Assembly (NCBI RefSeq): GCF_014649655.1
Contig: NZ_BMTL01000036.1
Coordinates: forward strand, 42,020-106,019
From: Streptomyces humidus
GTDB taxonomy: Bacteria > Actinomycetota > Actinomycetes > Streptomycetales > Streptomycetaceae
Reading direction: 5' to 3'
DNA length: 64,000 nucleotides
Positions 1-9,396 of this stretch are shown one piece after another. The stretch's first letter is position 1. Each line of letters starts with the position of its first letter. Under the pieces are notes generated by a model. The model saw only the letters and a list, made by a program, of their open reading frames with translations. It ran no database searches and had not been told where the DNA came from. The position numbers and the translations under genes were made by a program.

Positions 1-1
1 C

Positions 2-1990
2 CTCGCGCAGGTCGTCCACGGCGCGGGCGTCGCCGACTGGGAGCGGCGGATGCGGCGTGTCCTGGAGACCGGCGAGGAACAGGTCGCCTTCGACTTCCAC
101 GCCAAGCCGCCCACGGTGTCGCGCACTCACGTGTACACGGTGGCCACCGCTCCGCTCCGGGACACCCTGGGACGCACGTTCGGCGTGTGCACCACGGTCG
201 ACGACGTCACCGAGGAACGGCTGACCAGGGAACGCCTCTCGCTGCTGAACGAGGCAGGCGCCCGCATCGGCAGCACACTGGATCTGGTCCGCACCGCCCA
301 GGAGCTGACGGAGGTGGCCGTGCCGCAGTTCGCCGATTTCGCCCGCGTGGACCTGCTGGAGGGGCTGCTCAGGGGAGACGAGCCCGCCCCGGGACCCATC
401 TCGGGCGCGGTGCGGCTGCGCCGGATCGCCGAGAGGGTCTGGTTCGAGGGCTCCTCGGAGGAGGTCGCCGTCGCGAGCGACGCCGACGTCTACCTGGCCA
501 GTTCCCCGGCGGCCCTGTGCCTGGCCTCCGGCAGTTCGGCGCTGTACCGCACCTCGGACCCGGCGGTCAGCAACTGGATCGCGGCCAGCGCCGCCCGCCA
601 GGCCAAGGTCCGCAGATACGGCACGCACTCCTGGATCCTCGTGCCGGTCAGAGCGCGCGGGACGACTCTGGGGGTGGTGATGCTCACCCGCGCCCGGGAC
701 ACCCCGGACTCCTTCGAGCCGGAGGATCTCGCGCTGGCCGAGGAGCTCGTGTCCCGCGCCGCCGTGTGTCTGGACAACGCGGTGCGCTTCACCCGTGAGC
801 GGACCGCCGCGCTGGCTCTGCAACGCAGCCTGCTGCCGCAGGGGCTGCTCCAGCCTGCGGCGGCGGCGATCGCCTCCCGTTACCTCCCGGCGAGCAACCG
901 CACAGGTGTGGGCGGCGACTGGTTCGACGTGATCGAGCTCTCGGGGGCCCGGGTGGGCCTGGTGGTAGGCGACGTGGTGGGTCACGGCATCCACGCCGCC
1001 GCGGCCATGGGCCGGCTGCGCACGGCCGTGCGCGCCCTCGCCGACGTCGACCCCACTCCGGAAGAGCTGCTCACGCGCCTGGACGACCTGGTCATCCGGC
1101 TCTCGGCGGAATCCGCCGGCGCGATCTCCGCCGACCCGGCCCATGACAGCGACGCCGAGTCCGGGGCCGGGATCGAAGCCACCTGCCTCTACGCCGTCTA
1201 CGACCCGGTGTCAGGGCGCTGCTCCATGGCCCGGGCCGGCCATCCCGCGCCCGTCCTCGTCGGCCCCGACGGCGCCGCGTCCTTCCTCGACCTGCCCGCC
1301 GGGCCGCCCCTCGGCCTCGGAGGCCTGCCGTTCGAGTCGGCGGAGCTGGAACTGCCGGAGGGCAGTGTGCTCGCCCTCTACACCGACGGCCTGGTGGAAT
1401 CGCGGCAGCACGGCATCGGCCAGGGTCTGGACAACCTCCGCCGGACACTGGCCACTCCCGCCGTCTCGCTGGAGACCCTGTGCGACCGCGTGGTGGAGAC
1501 GCTCCTGCCCGTGCGCCCCTCCGACGACGCCGCCCTGCTCCTCATGCGTCCGCGTCCCCTGGGCCCCGACCAGGTCGCCGTGTGGAACATCTCCCCGGAC
1601 CCCGCCGCGGTGGCCAGGGCACGCGCGCAGTCCCTCAGCCAGCTCGGCTCCTGGGGGCTCGAGGGCGTCTCCTTCGTGACCGAGCTGGTGGTGAGCGAGC
1701 TGGTCACCAACGCCATTCGCTACGGGGACGCGCCCATCCAACTGCGCCTGATCATCCCGCAGCCCTCCGGATCCCCGGCAAGCGCCTCCACTCGCACGCT
1801 GATCTGCGAGGTGTCGGACAGCACCAGTACCGCCCCCCACCTGAGGCGGGCGCGCGCCTTCGACGAGGGAGGCCGCGGTCTGCTGCTGGTCGCCCAGCTC
1901 ACCGACCGCTGGGGAACCCGTCAGACGACGACCGGGAAGACCATCTGGTGCGAGCAGATCCTCGGGGCCGACACGCTCTCCCCGCGATGA
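2..1990 (+). CDS. PAS-GAF-SpoIIE (PP2C) phosphatase with C-terminal ATPase domain, 5' truncated
   Basis: The reading frame is open from base 2, so the gene begins upstream of the window; the first in-frame ATG (50) is probably internal. The visible part starts at the end of a PAS domain (motif TFGVCTTVDDVTEER), followed by a GAF domain (about residues 75-240 counted from that ATG) and a SpoIIE/PP2C domain (about 270-485) with the metal-binding motifs GGDWFDV, VVGDVVGHG and LYTDGLVE. It ends in a HATPase_c anti-sigma-type domain (about 510-640; motifs ELVTNAIRYG and GRGLLLV). This architecture is common in Streptomyces, where such proteins are thought to dephosphorylate anti-sigma-factor antagonists. 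The partner is not evident here. It converges with the oxidoreductase gene that ends at 2021. Confidence 0.9.
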   Translation, partial: LAQVVHGAGVADWERRMRRVLETGEEQVAFDFHAKPPTVSRTHVYTVATAPLRDTLGRTFGVCTTVDDVTEERLTRERLSLLNEAGARIGSTLDLVRTAQELTEVAVPQFADFARVDLLEGLLRGDEPAPGPISGAVRLRRIAERVWFEGSSEEVAVASDADVYLASSPAALCLASGSSALYRTSDPAVSNWIAASAARQAKVRRYGTHSWILVPVRARGTTLGVVMLTRARDTPDSFEPEDLALAEELVSRAAVCLDNAVRFTRERTAALALQRSLLPQGLLQPAAAAIASRYLPASNRTGVGGDWFDVIELSGARVGLVVGDVVGHGIHAAAAMGRLRTAVRALADVDPTPEELLTRLDDLVIRLSAESAGAISADPAHDSDAESGAGIEATCLYAVYDPVSGRCSMARAGHPAPVLVGPDGAASFLDLPAGPPLGLGGLPFESAELELPEGSVLALYTDGLVESRQHGIGQGLDNLRRTLATPAVSLETLCDRVVETLLPVRPSDDAALLLMRPRPLGPDQVAVWNISPDPAAVARARAQSLSQLGSWGLEGVSFVTELVVSELVTNAIRYGDAPIQLRLIIPQPSGSPASASTRTLICEVSDSTSTAPHLRRARAFDEGGRGLLLVAQLTDRWGTRQTTTGKTIWCEQILGADTLSPR

Positions 1991-2020
1991 CGGCGCCGCG
2001 GTCGCCTCCTTCCGGACAGA

Positions 2021-3445
2021 TCAGGGCTGCTGGATGCCGAGGTGCCGCAGCGCGGAGCGGGCCGCCCCGGCGCCGCACATGCCGTGTGCTCCGGGGCCCG
2101 GTGGGGCGGCGGCCGAGCACAGGAACACGCCGGGCAGGCCGGTGGAGTACGGGTCGCGTGCGGGCCTGGCGCCGAGCACGAGCCGAGGGACGGTCTCCGC
2201 GCCGGTGAGGATGTCACCGCCGGAGAAGTTGGGGTTGGCGGCCGCGAAGTCGGCGGGACGGGTGGTGTGCAGGCCGACGATGCGTTCGCGGGTGCCGGGG
2301 GCGAATCTCTCCAGCTGGTCCAGGACCGCTCCGGTGGCGTCGCCGTCGTAGCCGTGGGGGACATGGGCGTAGGCCCAGACGGGGTGTACGTCGCCGACCG
2401 ACCGCGACGGATCGGCCAGGTACTGCTGGCCCACGAGGACGAACGGGCGCTCCGGCATCCGCCCGGCGGCCACCTCCCTCTCGGAGTGCGCGACCTCCTC
2501 CAGCGGACCGCCGAGGTGCACGGTTCCGGCGCTGCGCGCATGGACGTTGCTCCACGGCACGCCGCCCTCGACGGCCAGATCGATCTTGAACGCGCCGGGG
2601 CCACGGCGGAACCGCCCGTAGGCGGCGCGCACGCGGGCAGGGAGACGGTCGCCGTAGATGCGGGCGACCTGCCCTGGGTCGAGATCGAGGAGGGTCACGT
2701 CGCAAGGGGGGATCTGGGAGGCCTGCGTGACGCGCACCCCGGTCTCGACCTTGCCGCCGTGTTCGCGCAGCACCCGCTCCATGCCGAGCGTGATGCTGCG
2801 CGAGCCTCCCTCGGCGACGGCCCACCCGGCGGCGTGGCCGGCGGTGAGGATCCCGAGGCCCACCGCGGAGCTGAACGGCCGGGACAGCGGCCGGAAGGCG
2901 TGTGCCGCGACTCCGGCCCACAGGGCCCGGGCCCGGGGGGTCCGGAAGACACGGGCCAGGGCGGTGGCGGGCAGGAGCGTCGGCAGGCCGAACCGCGCGA
3001 GCGACAGCGGGTGTGCCGGGACCTTCAACAGCGGTCCCATCACGTCCTCGGCGAGAGCGTCCCAGCGACGCACCGACGGTTCGAGGAGGGCGAGGTAGCG
3101 GTCGTGGTCGGGGCCGAGCAGGCGGGCGGTCCCGGCCACGGAGCGCAGGAGCACCCCGGCCGATCCGTCGTCCAGCGGATGCGCGCAGTCGATCTGCGGC
3201 AGCCGCCACCGCAGCCCGTGCCGTTCGAGGTCCAGCGACCGCAGTGCCGGTGACGTGACCGCCATGGGGTGGACGGCCGAACAGTGGTCGTGCACCAGTC
3301 CGGGCAGGAGTGCCTCGTGGCTGCGGGTGCCGCCGCCGGCCTCGTCAGCGGCTTCCAGGACGGTGACCTCCACTCCGGACCTGGCGAGCAGGGCCGCGGC
3401 CGCCAGCCCGTTGGGCCCGCCGCCGACGACGACGGCCGACGTCAT
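2021..3445 (-). CDS. NAD(P)/FAD-dependent oxidoreductase, phytoene-desaturase-like
   Basis: The 474-residue protein starts MTSAVVVGGGPNGLAAAALL, an N-terminal Rossmann motif GxGxxG/A for FAD, followed by the acidic strand end VTVLEAADEAGG. A C-terminal GMCGAGAARSAL segment is typical of the CrtI/amine-oxidase superfamily. The open frame runs far upstream through the neighbouring gene in the wrong phase. I chose the ATG at 3445 because its first bases overlap the stop of the upstream gene (ATGA), a classic coupled junction. It is the last gene of a three-gene operon with a DUF3556 membrane protein and an acyl-CoA ligase. The substrate is unknown. A lipid or isoprenoid desaturation or oxidation is plausible from fold and neighbours only. 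Confidence 0.85.
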   Translation of the reverse strand: MTSAVVVGGGPNGLAAAALLARSGVEVTVLEAADEAGGGTRSHEALLPGLVHDHCSAVHPMAVTSPALRSLDLERHGLRWRLPQIDCAHPLDDGSAGVLLRSVAGTARLLGPDHDRYLALLEPSVRRWDALAEDVMGPLLKVPAHPLSLARFGLPTLLPATALARVFRTPRARALWAGVAAHAFRPLSRPFSSAVGLGILTAGHAAGWAVAEGGSRSITLGMERVLREHGGKVETGVRVTQASQIPPCDVTLLDLDPGQVARIYGDRLPARVRAAYGRFRRGPGAFKIDLAVEGGVPWSNVHARSAGTVHLGGPLEEVAHSEREVAAGRMPERPFVLVGQQYLADPSRSVGDVHPVWAYAHVPHGYDGDATGAVLDQLERFAPGTRERIVGLHTTRPADFAAANPNFSGGDILTGAETVPRLVLGARPARDPYSTGLPGVFLCSAAAPPGPGAHGMCGAGAARSALRHLGIQQP

Positions 3446-5259
3446 GACGCCGGATCCGCGGAGAGCTCGCCCGTGCCGGACGCCCTCGGCACCGGGTGAG
3501 GGGGGCCGCCGGGCGTCGGGCGCAACGGTCCGAAGGACTCCACGTCGTAGACGGGGTAGTGCGGGCCGTCGGTGGGCCAGGGCTGGCGGTCCAGCATGTC
3601 GCGGACCTTCACCTGTCCCTTCTCGAGCAGACCGAGGGCGGCGTCGTGGACTTCGTAGGCCTGGGTCCGGCGGTGGATCGGCTGGCCCTCGAGGACGATC
3701 ACCCTCACCTCGCCGGGCGCGAAACCGCATCTGGCCTGCACGGCGCGGAGCAACTGGGCGCCGTGGAAGTGGCCCTCGCCGAAGTTCCAGCCGATCGCGA
3801 AGCCGGCGATGAGCTCCCCGTCCACCGTGACGGTGTCGCTCTGGCCGTCGGTGACGCGGTCGACGAGTCCGTTGTGGGCGCGGCCGTGGGAGTGCATGGA
3901 CCTCCAGGCCGGCGACTTCTGGCCCATGAACATGGCGGTGTCGGCGTCGTAGAGGCGCTCCAGCTGGCGGTCGGGAAGCCGGCAGGCCGTGGTGAGCCCC
4001 GCCTCCAGGCGGTCGCGAGCATCGCCGGTGAAGATCCAGGTGCTGGTGGCCCAGTTGCCGGCGTAGTAGCGCATGGCCGGCAGGAACGACACCAGGTCGG
4101 GCCGCAGGTTGCCGAGCACGGGCACGAACAGCAGGCTCGGCAGGAGCACCACGAGCAGCCACGGAGAGTGCAACTGCCACACCGTGACGTCGGTGTGGGC
4201 GCCGAAGAGGAAGAACAACGAGAAGACGAAGAAGAGGTTCCACTCCAGCGGCACTCCCATCGGCACGGTGGACAGGATGTTCAGGTGGAAGACCACCATG
4301 TAGATCAGGGCCGCCCAGGTCCAGAAGCCGCCGTCGGAGAAGAAGACCAGACCGAGCGGGACGAGGTACTCGGTCGCCGTGCCGATGTGGGCCAGCAGGA
4401 ACGGCACGCGTGAGGGGCGCAGGTCGCCGGGCGGGTCGCGGTACAGGAGCCGCTTGGCACGACGGGAGCGCAGGACGGGCGAGTTGCTCATCATCGTCGC
4501 CACCACGTAGGGGAAGTGGTGGTTGAGTTTGGAGGTCGCCGCCCCCCACCAGATCGCCAGCATCACGAGCTTGAAGCCGATGAACATGTCGCCGTAGGGG
4601 AAGAAGAAGACCAGCAGTGACAGCCCGTACTGCTCGCCGCGGGCGGCCAGGAAGACGGTCTTGTCACGCAGCCCCAGCGCGGCCAGGCAGGCGATGAGCG
4701 GGATCGCCGCCGAGGGGTCGAGAAGACCGACGTGACCGAAGCCGTCGACGGTGGTGCCGTCACCGGGCCGGCTGATCAGCCACCCGGCCGAGACGAGCAC
4801 GCCGGCGTACAGCAGGACGTCGGCTCCGGTACGGCGGTCGCCGCGCGTCAGCGGCACTGCGGCCGGCCACGGAGGGAGCCGGACGGTGCCCGGCCGCAGC
4901 CAGTACAGGACCGAGCCGATCGGCGGGTTGAAGCGTGCGGTCAGCGGGCCCGAGCCGCAGCCCAGGCCGGTCACCTCCCACAGGAGCGTGAAGACCACGA
5001 GCTTCTGGTAGACGACCGGCTCGGACCACCAGGCGGAGAAGTCGGCGAGCGATCCGATGCCGGGCGTCAGCGAGATCACGTACGCCCCGCCCGCCGCGTA
5101 CAGCAGGCACTTTGCGACGTAGAGAAGGTAGACGGAGGACGGGCTGCCGAAGCCGTGCTCGACCCAGTGACGGGTGAGCACCTTCAGCCGTTCGCCGCGA
5201 GGCATGCTCCGGAAGGCGCCGGCGTCCACGCTCGGCAGGTCGGGTTCGATGAATCCCAC
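3442..5259 (-). CDS. DUF3556-type multi-spanning membrane protein
   Basis: This 605-residue protein begins MGFIEPDLPSVDAGAF, the N-terminus typical of actinobacterial DUF3556 proteins as I recall them. It starts with GTG at 5259, preceded by GAGG five bases away. Residues about 40-430 hold many hydrophobic segments (for example VVFTLLWEVTGLGCG, LLVFFFPYGDMFIGF, LEWNLFFVFSLFFLFG) reminiscent of HTTM/vitamin-K-carboxylase-like membrane proteins. The last 170 residues are soluble. It lies between an acyl-CoA ligase and an FAD oxidoreductase and is translationally coupled to the latter. The biochemical role is unknown. The context suggests a membrane-bound step on a CoA-activated lipid, which is inference. 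Confidence 0.75.
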   Translation of the reverse strand: MGFIEPDLPSVDAGAFRSMPRGERLKVLTRHWVEHGFGSPSSVYLLYVAKCLLYAAGGAYVISLTPGIGSLADFSAWWSEPVVYQKLVVFTLLWEVTGLGCGSGPLTARFNPPIGSVLYWLRPGTVRLPPWPAAVPLTRGDRRTGADVLLYAGVLVSAGWLISRPGDGTTVDGFGHVGLLDPSAAIPLIACLAALGLRDKTVFLAARGEQYGLSLLVFFFPYGDMFIGFKLVMLAIWWGAATSKLNHHFPYVVATMMSNSPVLRSRRAKRLLYRDPPGDLRPSRVPFLLAHIGTATEYLVPLGLVFFSDGGFWTWAALIYMVVFHLNILSTVPMGVPLEWNLFFVFSLFFLFGAHTDVTVWQLHSPWLLVVLLPSLLFVPVLGNLRPDLVSFLPAMRYYAGNWATSTWIFTGDARDRLEAGLTTACRLPDRQLERLYDADTAMFMGQKSPAWRSMHSHGRAHNGLVDRVTDGQSDTVTVDGELIAGFAIGWNFGEGHFHGAQLLRAVQARCGFAPGEVRVIVLEGQPIHRRTQAYEVHDAALGLLEKGQVKVRDMLDRQPWPTDGPHYPVYDVESFGPLRPTPGGPPHPVPRASGTGELSADPAS

Positions 5260-5295
5260 GAGAACCTCACACGTTGTGTCGAAGGGCTGGGCGGC

Positions 5296-6786
5296 TCAGC
5301 CGGCGCGTTCGCAGAGGCGGCGGCGCAGCGCGGGCTTGTCGATCTTGCCGACGGCGTTCTTGGGCACCTCAGGGACGATCAGGACCTCGTCCGGGATCTT
5401 GTAGAGGGCCAGCCGGGCGGTGAGGAACTCACGGATGTCGGAGGCGGACGGCCTGTCGGAGCCGTGGACCGAGAGGAAGGCGATCGGGACCTCGCCCATC
5501 ACCTCGTCGGGACGGCCCACCACGGCGGCTTCCAGCACGGCGGGGTGGTCGTGCAGGACGGTTTCGATCTCCTTGGGGTAGATGTTCTCGCCACCCCGGA
5601 TGATCATGTCCTTCATCCGGTCGACGAGGACCAGGTAGCCGTCCTCGTCGAGCCGGCCGACATCGCCGGTGTGCAGCCAGCCGTCCCGGACGGCCCGAGC
5701 GGTCTCCTCCGGTCGTCCCAGGTAACCGCGCATGACCGTGGGGCCGGAGATGACGACTTCGCCGATGCCGCCGTCGGGGACCGGCCGGCCGTCCCTGTCC
5801 ATGATCGCGACGCGCTGGTGGGGCAGGGGGAGTCCGACCGTGCCGGGCCTGCGCACGCCGTCGACCGGGTTGCTGGTCGAGGCGCAGGTCGCCTCCGAAA
5901 GGCCGTAGCCCTCGATGAGCCTCACCCCGTAGCGCTGCTCCACCGCCTGGATGAGCTGCGGAGGCATCGGCGCGGCGCCGCAGACGACGAAGCGCAGTGA
6001 CGACGTGTCGGGCCGCACCTCGGGCGGCAGGTTCGCCAGCATCGCGTAGATGGCCGGCACCCCGGAGAAGTAGGTGGGGCGGGCCGTCTCCACCGCCGCG
6101 AAGAAGTCCCTGACGCTGAAACGCCCGACGACGGTGGCCCTGCCCCCGGCGCGCAGCGGCGACAGAACGCTGACGACGATGCCGTTGACGTGGAACAGCG
6201 GCAGGATCAGCATGCTGTGGTCGTCGGAGGTCAGCCGCATCGACTCGACCATGGCCGCCGTCATGGCGTCGATGTTGCCGTGGGTGAGTTCGACTCCCTT
6301 GGGACGGCCCGTGGTGCCGCTGGTGTAGATGACCAGGGCGAGGTCGTCCAGGCCGGCGTCCGGGTCCGGGAGGGGCTCCGGCAGGTCGACGTCGGGAGCC
6401 TGCCCGGCGAGGTCGTCGAGGGTGAGCACGGCCGCGGAGCCGGGCAGCTCGCCGGGCGCGATCGTCGCCTCGACGACGACGAGTCTCGCCCCCGAGTCCG
6501 TGAGCTGGTGGCTTGTCTCCCGGGCCGTCAGCGCCGGGTTGACCGGGGTGAGCGCTGCCCCCACGCGCCAGGCGGCGAACATCGCGACCACGAGCTCGGC
6601 ACGGTTGGGAAGTCTGACGGCGACCACGTCTCCCCGGCCCACGCCCCGGCCCGCGAAGTGACGGGCGTAGTCGTCGATCAGGTCGTCGAAGGCGGCGTTC
6701 GAGAGGAGGCCGTTGGCATCGTCCCCGACGGCCGGGGCATCCGGGTCTTGTTCGCGGCGCACGGCAGGCAGGCGGCTCAGGTTCAT
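5296..6786 (-). CDS. class I adenylate-forming acyl-CoA synthetase
   Basis: A 496-residue ANL-family ligase that should activate a carboxylic acid as acyl-AMP and transfer it to CoA. The P-loop-like motif YTSGTTGRPKG (about residue 155), GYGLSEATCA (about 300), the hinge GWLHTGDVGRLDEDGY (about 370) and the catalytic lysine motif KNAVGKIDK near the end are all present, so it looks functional. Length is normal for fatty/aryl acyl-CoA ligases. It is the first gene of the minus-strand operon that continues into DUF3556 (36-bp gap) and the FAD oxidoreductase. It is divergent from a CdaR/PucR-type regulator across a 158-bp promoter region with two inverted repeats. Acid specificity cannot be read from the sequence. 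Confidence 0.9.
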   Translation of the reverse strand: MNLSRLPAVRREQDPDAPAVGDDANGLLSNAAFDDLIDDYARHFAGRGVGRGDVVAVRLPNRAELVVAMFAAWRVGAALTPVNPALTARETSHQLTDSGARLVVVEATIAPGELPGSAAVLTLDDLAGQAPDVDLPEPLPDPDAGLDDLALVIYTSGTTGRPKGVELTHGNIDAMTAAMVESMRLTSDDHSMLILPLFHVNGIVVSVLSPLRAGGRATVVGRFSVRDFFAAVETARPTYFSGVPAIYAMLANLPPEVRPDTSSLRFVVCGAAPMPPQLIQAVEQRYGVRLIEGYGLSEATCASTSNPVDGVRRPGTVGLPLPHQRVAIMDRDGRPVPDGGIGEVVISGPTVMRGYLGRPEETARAVRDGWLHTGDVGRLDEDGYLVLVDRMKDMIIRGGENIYPKEIETVLHDHPAVLEAAVVGRPDEVMGEVPIAFLSVHGSDRPSASDIREFLTARLALYKIPDEVLIVPEVPKNAVGKIDKPALRRRLCERAG

Positions 6787-6891
6787 GAGGCTTTTTCCCT
6801 TGAGGGTGGTCTGATCAGCGAAGCTCAGGTGAAGCCTGAACCGTCTGCGGGACGACGGCCATGGGTGCGGGGCACGAGACGGCGACGCCTT

Positions 6892-6928
6892 TTCATGCTG
6901 TGCGCATGAACGCGGTACGGGGACCGCG
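6892..6928. promoter_or_regulatory. two adjacent inverted repeats in divergent promoter region
   Basis: TTCATGC and GCATGAA (6892-6898, 6904-6910) form a perfect 7-bp inverted repeat with a 5-base spacer. It is followed by CGCGGT and ACCGCG (6911-6916, 6923-6928). They lie between the divergent acyl-CoA ligase operon and the CdaR-type regulator gene, so they are candidate binding sites for that regulator. The repeats are seen directly; the function is inferred. Confidence 0.4.
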
Positions 6929-6944
6929 TCCTAGCCTGTGAGGC

Positions 6945-8211
6945 ATGCACGGAGAACAGGCGCTGGTCGCCCGGGTCGCCGACCGCCTCTGGGAAGCGCG
7001 CGACAGCCTCATCGCGAACCTGATGCGGCTGACGCGCGACCAGATCAGCGTGCTCCAGCACGACGCGGCCGCGCGGTCCCTGCTCGAAGCCAGCATCACC
7101 GAGAACGTCGTGGCCGGACTGAACTTCCTGCGCCAGGGCATCGACGCCGCGTACGTGGAGGCCCCGACGGCGGCGCTGACCTACGCGCGAATCCTGGCCC
7201 AGCGCGATGTCTCCCTCTCGGCGCTCCTGCGGGCATACCGCATGGGCTACTCCCAGGCCCTTGAGCTCGCCTTCAGCGTCCTGGACGACATCCCCGCCGA
7301 GACGCGGGTCCCGACGGTCGTCGCGGTGGTCCAGCGGACGGCGGAGTTCGTCGACCAGGTCACCGAGCAGGTGGGCCGCGCCTATGAACTCGAACGCGAC
7401 CGCTGGGTGGCCAGCCGGAGCGGGGTCCGTCAGCAATGGGTCAACGAACTGCTCGGCGACGGCCCGGCCGACCGCGGCGCCGCCGAACGGGCGCTGCGCT
7501 ATCCGCTGGACGCGGTCCATCTCGCCTGTGTGCTGTGGCCGGCCGGAAGAATGACGCCGTTCGACCTGGTGCCGGCCGTCGAGGAGGCCCGTGCGCACCT
7601 GGTCTCCGTGCTCCGCGCCCGTTCGTCCCTCGTCGTGCCGACGGACGAGCGGGAGGCGCGGTTGTGGTTCGCGCTGCCGGAGGGGGACCCGGTCGCGCTC
7701 GATGCCCTGGCGCCTCCGCCGAGAACGCCTCTCCACGCGGCCGTCGGACGGCCCGGGGCCGATCTGGCCGGCTTTCGCGCCTCGGCACGCCAGGCCGCGC
7801 GAGTCAAGGAGATCGCCGTCATGCGTCTCGGCCCGACCGAGGCGAACGGAGCCGGGGGCCACCGCCCCGTGGGACCGAGGTGGGTGCGCTACGACGACCT
7901 CGCACCCGTCGCGCTCATGGCCGGTGACGTGGACGCCGCCCGGGAATTCGCGGTCACGACGCTGGGCCGCCTCGCGGAAGGCGGCGCACGCAAACGCCAT
8001 GCTGCGCGAAACCCTCCGGACGTTCCTCACCCACCACCGCAGCCACGCGGCCACGGCAGAGGCGATGAACCTGCACCGGAACTCGATCCAGTACCGGGTG
8101 CAGCAGGCGACGGCGCTGCTGCCGGGAGGGGGCCGCAGCCTGGAGGACGACTTCAACGTCCGCGCGGCGCTCCTGGCCGTGCACTGGCTCGGAGGCCCGG
8201 CGCCGGCCTGA
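6945..8211 (+). pseudogene. CdaR/PucR-type HTH regulator, frameshifted near 7980
   Basis: The N-terminal frame from ATG 6945 encodes an all-helical regulatory region (starts MHGEQALVARVADRLWEAR) and continues in frame to about 7979. The conserved C-terminal PucR-type helix-turn-helix (AMLRETLRTFLTHH, then ATAEAMNLHRNSIQYRVQQ) is encoded one frame over, ending at 8211. Removing one G from the run at about 7979-7981 restores a continuous protein of about 421 residues reading LAEAAHANAMLRETL. Without repair, the first frame runs on as arginine- and proline-rich nonsense to 8327. This is either a real inactivating frameshift or a base-calling error. It is divergent from the acyl-CoA ligase operon, which it probably regulated. 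Confidence 0.8.
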
Positions 8212-8323
8212 CCGCGGTTAGTCGGCGGCGAACAGGCGGTAGGAGGCTCGTCCGCATGCCTCGACGAAAGCGATGTCCGAAAACCGCCAGCCCGCTCGCG
8301 GCCGGTCGGGTGAGAATCCGCTC

Positions 8324-8965
8324 ATGATCGGTGAAACGCAGGGAATCCGCATCCGGCATCGCGGGCATGAACCGCAGGTCCATCCCACCGCCTACGTCGC
8401 CCCGACGGCCACGCTGGTCGGTGATGTCCGCGTGGGGCCGAGGGCGCGGGTGATGTACGGTGCGGTGCTCGATGCCGAGGGGTCTCGGATCGAGGTCGGG
8501 GAAGCGGCGGTGATCTGCGAGAACGCGGTGCTGCGCGGGTCCGCGGTCGCCGGCGATCAGCCGGTGCTCGTCGGCGACCACGTCTTCGTGGGGCCGCATG
8601 CCACGCTGCTGGGCTGCGAGGTCGGCAGGTGCGTCTATGTGGCGACCACGGCGACGGTTCTGCAGTGCGCACGGTTGGGGGCGGGCTCGGTCGTCGCCGT
8701 CGGCGCGCTCGTCCACGCGCGCACCGTTCTGCCGGACGAGTACTTCGTGCCGCCGCACACCGTGGCGCTCGACGCGCCGGTGCGGTTGCTGGCCCCCGGT
8801 GATCCTGGCCTGGCCGAGGCCGTCGGCCGGGTGGGCTTCGCGCAGGCGGCGTTCGGTGTCGACGCGGAGTGGACCGACCGGATCAGCCGGTACGAGCAGA
8901 TCGCGGAGGTGCGCGTCGCCGAGTTCGGCGCGCACGCGGACGACGAGGTGCTGAATCACGGTTAG
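8324..8965 (+). CDS. gamma-carbonic-anhydrase-like hexapeptide-repeat protein
   Basis: A 213-residue left-handed beta-helix protein built from hexapeptide turns (AYVAPTATLVGDVRVGPRARV, then VGDHVFVGPHATLLGCEVG and so on). The N-terminal HRGHEPQVHPTAYVAPTA is typical of gamma-carbonic-anhydrase-like or acyltransferase-like proteins. Histidines in HVFVGPHA and the preceding repeats could bind a metal, but I cannot confirm the full zinc triad. I prefer the ATG at 8324, which places the family N-terminus at residue 1; an earlier in-frame ATG at 8273 would add 17 unrelated residues. It stands alone, downstream of the broken regulator and before transposase debris. Catalytic activity is uncertain. 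Confidence 0.8.
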   Translation: MIGETQGIRIRHRGHEPQVHPTAYVAPTATLVGDVRVGPRARVMYGAVLDAEGSRIEVGEAAVICENAVLRGSAVAGDQPVLVGDHVFVGPHATLLGCEVGRCVYVATTATVLQCARLGAGSVVAVGALVHARTVLPDEYFVPPHTVALDAPVRLLAPGDPGLAEAVGRVGFAQAAFGVDAEWTDRISRYEQIAEVRVAEFGAHADDEVLNHG

Positions 8966-8999
8966 CGCCGCGTCATCGACCCTTGTGCTGCGCTGAGGT

Positions 9000-9216
9000 G
9001 ACGCGTCGTCCGGATCCCACTCCGGCGGCGGGCCCGGACGGTGCTGCCGTCCGCGCAGGGCATGCCCGTGGCGAAGATCGCCGAGGCGGCGTTCACAGCG
9101 CAGACCGGGTCCGGGAGGTGATCCACCGCTTCGACGCCGACGGCTTCGACTCCCTCTGCCCGAAGGACAAGGCGGCCGGCCCAAGACGTTCACCCCGCCA
9201 GAACGCCGTGAGGCAA
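9000..9216 (+). pseudogene. IS630-family transposase remnant
   Basis: Three consecutive pieces in shifting frames match the N-terminal region of IS630-type transposases: SAQGMPVAKIAEAAFT, then DRVREVIHRFDADGFDSL, then PKTFTPPERRE. The expected domain order is kept, but at least two frameshifts break it and the catalytic DDE part is missing. No terminal inverted repeats or target duplication are evident. The 430-bp gap between 8966 and 9396 holds nothing else recognisable. Confidence 0.65.
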
Positions 9217-9396
9217 GGGTCCGAACTGCGGCGAGCCTCCACGCCGTCCTGCCCTCACCACGATCGACATCGGCTTCTGACCTGGCTCAACGGCCGAGTG
9301 CAGCAGCCCGGTGGTGAACCCGCCGCGCGGCCTTGTGCGATGGGCCCACCGCATGCCTGGCTCTATCTTTGGAGGTGAATCCCACGACGTCGGGCG

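Noticed and set aside
2021..4549. Possible 842-residue fusion ahead of the FAD oxidoreductase
   Set aside because: The first 370 residues are the DUF3556 gene read out of phase; the true start is the ATGA overlap at 3445.
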